From NCBI GenBank assembly GCA_020635115.1, contig JACKAK010000011.1:62001-126000 (forward strand): a stretch of 64,000 bases of DNA, read 5' to 3'. Below, one piece after another: positions 62,117 to 64,000 of this stretch. The translations under genes and the position numbers were made by a program. The number at the start of each line of letters is the position of its first letter. The first letter of the stretch is position 1. The notes beneath the pieces are model-generated. The model did not search any database. It saw only the letters and a program-made list of their open reading frames with translations, and was not told the DNA's origin. Source of the stretch: Halobacteriovoraceae bacterium. GTDB lineage: Bacteria; Bdellovibrionota; Bacteriovoracia; Bacteriovoracales; Bacteriovoracaceae.

Positions 62117-62707
62117 ATGAAAAATTCTGTCGATATTCTGATAATTGATGATGATGAACTTTCTTCTAAAATTTTAATCAGTCAATTATCCAAAAATAAG
62201 TATATTATACAAAGAGCAAAAAATGGTACTGATGCTCTTGAATTAGTTGAGATTTCTCGTCCAAGAATCATTTTACTAGATATCCAAATGGAAGGAATGA
62301 GTGGAATAGAAGTGCTAAAAAAAATCAGAGAGAATTACACAGCAAGTGAATTGCCCATCGTTATGATTTCAACCATCTCCGATAGAGATACTGTTTTCCA
62401 TTGCATCGCCGCAGGTGCCAACGATTTTCTATTAAAACCAATTGACCAACGAGTTGCTCGATCAAGAATTGAAGCACATTTATCAAAAAAGGAAGCACTT
62501 CTTTTATTTGAAAAAAACAAATCAATTCTTGAAACGCTAAGTTCAGTTCAGCAATTCACAAAATCTTTAGATAATGACTTTAAAAAATTAGAGTCTTTAT
62601 TTAATGAAGTAATGACTGAGATACCTGATGACAAAAGTCAATTGATTAAAGATCAAATTAAAATGTCAAAAATTGTTCTGTTGAAAGTTTTAGAAAAATT
62701 GAAATGA
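62117..62707 (+). CDS. Response regulator with coiled-coil tail
   Basis: The receiver (about 1-122) has IDDDE, Asp in ILLDIQMEGMSG, Ser/Thr in MISTIS and Lys in FLLKPI. The tail (about 125-196) is a helical coil (ETLSSVQQFTKSLDNDFKKL). No DNA-binding domain is present, so it acts on proteins. AGGA stands seven bases before the ATG. It is divergent from the cyclase and may be linked to it. Confidence 0.85.
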   Translation: MKNSVDILIIDDDELSSKILISQLSKNKYIIQRAKNGTDALELVEISRPRIILLDIQMEGMSGIEVLKKIRENYTASELPIVMISTISDRDTVFHCIAAGANDFLLKPIDQRVARSRIEAHLSKKEALLLFEKNKSILETLSSVQQFTKSLDNDFKKLESLFNEVMTEIPDDKSQLIKDQIKMSKIVLLKVLEKLK

Positions 62708-62784
62708 ACTCAATAAAAGAATAGTTGAGCGTAATTGTCAATTGAGTTAAGAAGATGTCAGATGACTCTGTTAAATTCAATTGC

Positions 62785-62790
62785 TAACGT
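62785..62790 (+). promoter_or_regulatory. Extended -10 TGCTAACGT before an ATG
   Basis: TAACGT, with TG one base upstream, ends six bases before ATG 62797; no ribosome binding site is present. It is a weak example of the leaderless pattern. Confidence 0.25.
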
Positions 62791-62796
62791 TTAAGA

Positions 62797-63828
62797 ATGA
62801 AGCTTTATATTTTTATTTTGTTAGCTTTTTGTTTTAACTGTTATTCTTTTTCAACATTGAATCAGCATGTTCATGTGACAAGTGATTTTTCAAATTCCTG
62901 TGAAGCAAATACTTACAAAAATTGGCAACAACTCTCGGAAAGTTTTATTTCACTGGCCTCGTTTGAGTTTATGCAGACACATCCAGGAAAGAGAATGATT
63001 GAACAAGCTTTGATTCGAAATTCACTGATTTCAAAGACCTATGCAGAATTTTTTAAAGAGGCCCAACGTTCTGAACAAACAGATATATTTTTCTGGACAG
63101 GATCTGCTGCTTTTGGATCCTATGCAGTTGGAAAAGAACTTATCCAGGCCTTCAAAAAACTTGCAGATTTAAATAAATACCCTACGAATTCAAGATTTAT
63201 TCAGTATGTCTTGGATCAAAATGATTTTAAAGGAATAGGACAGAATTTATTTTATCTACATGATTTTTCACTTGCCTTAAGTCAGGCAAATTGGGCGATT
63301 TACAAAGATATTTTTTGGCAGTTTCTTGTCGCAAAAAATTGCGGAATAAAAACTGTAAAGAAACTAATTTCTGAGCTTAAAAATAAGTATGCTTACTCTA
63401 CTGTAGTCAGTACTCATTATAAAAGACTCATCATGGCGTGGAGTCTAATTCAAAGGGGGATTAAATATAAGAGTCATGAATACATTGTAAAAGGCAATTT
63501 AAAAATATTATGGGATGAACAATATTTTGTATTGCAACCAATTTTATATGATCCAATTGCAGCGAAAATTGTTTCGGAATTGAAGATTTTCAACTCTCTG
63601 GCCACAGCAGGAGTAGATGAAGAAAATATAATGACTTTTAATGAATTTAGTGAAAAAAATAATCTTGAAGGAAATCTCGCAAATTTTCAAAATCGAATGC
63701 AATGGATGAATTACATGGTAAAAAAACATATTGCATTCTTCCAAGTCGTTGGACAAGATAATCAATTAGATAGAGTTTTTTCAAAACTAATTTATAACAC
63801 TGATCTTGTTATTTCTCAGTATCTTTAA
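62797..63828 (+). CDS. Exported protein of unknown function (343 aa)
   Basis: A signal peptide (MKLYIFILLAFCFNCYSF) is followed by a helical protein with two Cys and conserved aromatic stretches (SEQTDIFFWTGSAAFGSYAV and FQNRMQWMNYMVKKHIAFFQ). No family is recognised. The 3' end overlaps the convergent partial gene by 42 bases. Confidence 0.65.
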   Translation: MKLYIFILLAFCFNCYSFSTLNQHVHVTSDFSNSCEANTYKNWQQLSESFISLASFEFMQTHPGKRMIEQALIRNSLISKTYAEFFKEAQRSEQTDIFFWTGSAAFGSYAVGKELIQAFKKLADLNKYPTNSRFIQYVLDQNDFKGIGQNLFYLHDFSLALSQANWAIYKDIFWQFLVAKNCGIKTVKKLISELKNKYAYSTVVSTHYKRLIMAWSLIQRGIKYKSHEYIVKGNLKILWDEQYFVLQPILYDPIAAKIVSELKIFNSLATAGVDEENIMTFNEFSEKNNLEGNLANFQNRMQWMNYMVKKHIAFFQVVGQDNQLDRVFSKLIYNTDLVISQYL

Positions 63829-64000
63829 ACGGTAATCTTCCAGAAATTTTTCAGTGTCGCCAAAAAAATCTTGTGGAATATTGTGTCGATAATAAGAGTC
63901 TTTGAAACATTCAATAATGCTCATTTTGTCTATTGATTCTTTAATTTGATCAAAGAAAAAAATGGCCTGTTCTATACGATCATCAGGATCGAGAAAATTA
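63787..64000 (-). CDS. C-terminal part of an unknown gene, running off the window
   Basis: The frame on the minus strand is open from the window edge to TAG at 63787-63789 (about 70 codons). The end of the protein has RIEQAIFFFDQIKESIDKMS and DFFGDTEKFLEDYRLKILR. No family is recognised. It overlaps the convergent exported-protein gene by 42 bases. Confidence 0.55.
   Translation of the reverse strand, partial: NFLDPDDRIEQAIFFFDQIKESIDKMSIIECFKDSYYRHNIPQDFFGDTEKFLEDYRLKILRNNKISVIN

Noticed and set aside
1..64000. tRNA, rRNA and CRISPR loci
   Set aside because: I scanned for tRNA T-arm patterns, rRNA-like sequence and spaced repeats and saw none, but a tRNA covariance search would be more reliable.

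Overview
The window is AT-rich bacterial DNA from a Gram-negative organism with an outer membrane: it encodes an OmpW-type and a Tsx-type barrel, several lipoboxes, many Sec signal peptides and a lytic-transglycosylase-like protein. Dense signal-transduction genes, small HTH regulators, many exported proteins without recognisable family, and the overall style suggest the Bdellovibrionota, most likely a Bacteriovorax/Halobacteriovorax-like predator. This placement is inference from gene content; there is no rRNA gene here to confirm it.

Layout. 1-3.3 kb: 3' part of nifJ plus a dihydroorotate-dehydrogenase-like gene. 3.4-7.4 kb: an exported unknown and a ClpB-like AAA+ disaggregase behind a heat-shock-type promoter. 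7.4-11.3 kb: four two-component genes on the minus strand, three of them overlapping. 11.5-16.5 kb: OmpW, an exported glycosyltransferase/papain-like fusion, a Cys-rich protein, a small membrane protein and an exported RelA/SpoT-like HD hydrolase. 16.5-22.7 kb: a PhoBR-like pair, an APC permease with a USP-like tail and a DUF374 acyltransferase. 22.7-26.1 kb: fadB-fadA. 26.3-29.4 kb: tandem STAS-like paralogues, a lipoprotein and a membrane histidine kinase. 29.5-33.8 kb: a sigma-54-type promoter, two small HTH regulators and two unusual exported proteins, one built of three 60-residue repeats. 33.8-37.4 kb: a membrane LuxR-type regulator, cytochrome b561 with a divergent PepSY protein, a REC-membrane-PilZ protein and two small genes. 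37.6-42.6 kb: a transglycosylase-like protein with a proline-rich linker, a Kazal-type lipoprotein, a FliG-like solo domain, and an intact IS1202/ISNCY-like insertion sequence with a 17-bp target duplication. 42.6-46.4 kb: a two-receiver regulator, barrel-like proteins and a YcgR-like PilZ protein, several apparently leaderless. 46.5-53 kb: a ParA-like ATPase with an altered P-loop, a small partner and a convergent 1,400-residue exported protein. 53-55.8 kb: a lipoprotein, a degenerate HD-GYP protein and a HEPN-like protein. 55.8-59.8 kb is a decaying accessory region: a BspA/DUF285 remnant, Tsx, a solute-binding protein broken by an in-frame stop, a cyclophilin, a 16-copy 8-bp repeat in front of a truncated LVIVD lipoprotein, and a possible IS3 fragment. 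59.8-64 kb: a CHASE2 adenylate cyclase, a response regulator, an exported unknown and a partial gene.

The genes fit a cell that relies on phosphorelays, c-di-GMP-type PilZ/HD-GYP proteins and cyclic nucleotides, burns fatty acids and pyruvate, and exports many proteins. The best candidates for something undescribed are the exported enzymes whose families normally act on cytoplasmic nucleotide substrates (glycosyltransferase, (p)ppGpp-hydrolase-like HD), the repeat-controlled LVIVD lipoprotein, the leaderless gene set, and the sigma-54-type locus with the repetitive exported protein.
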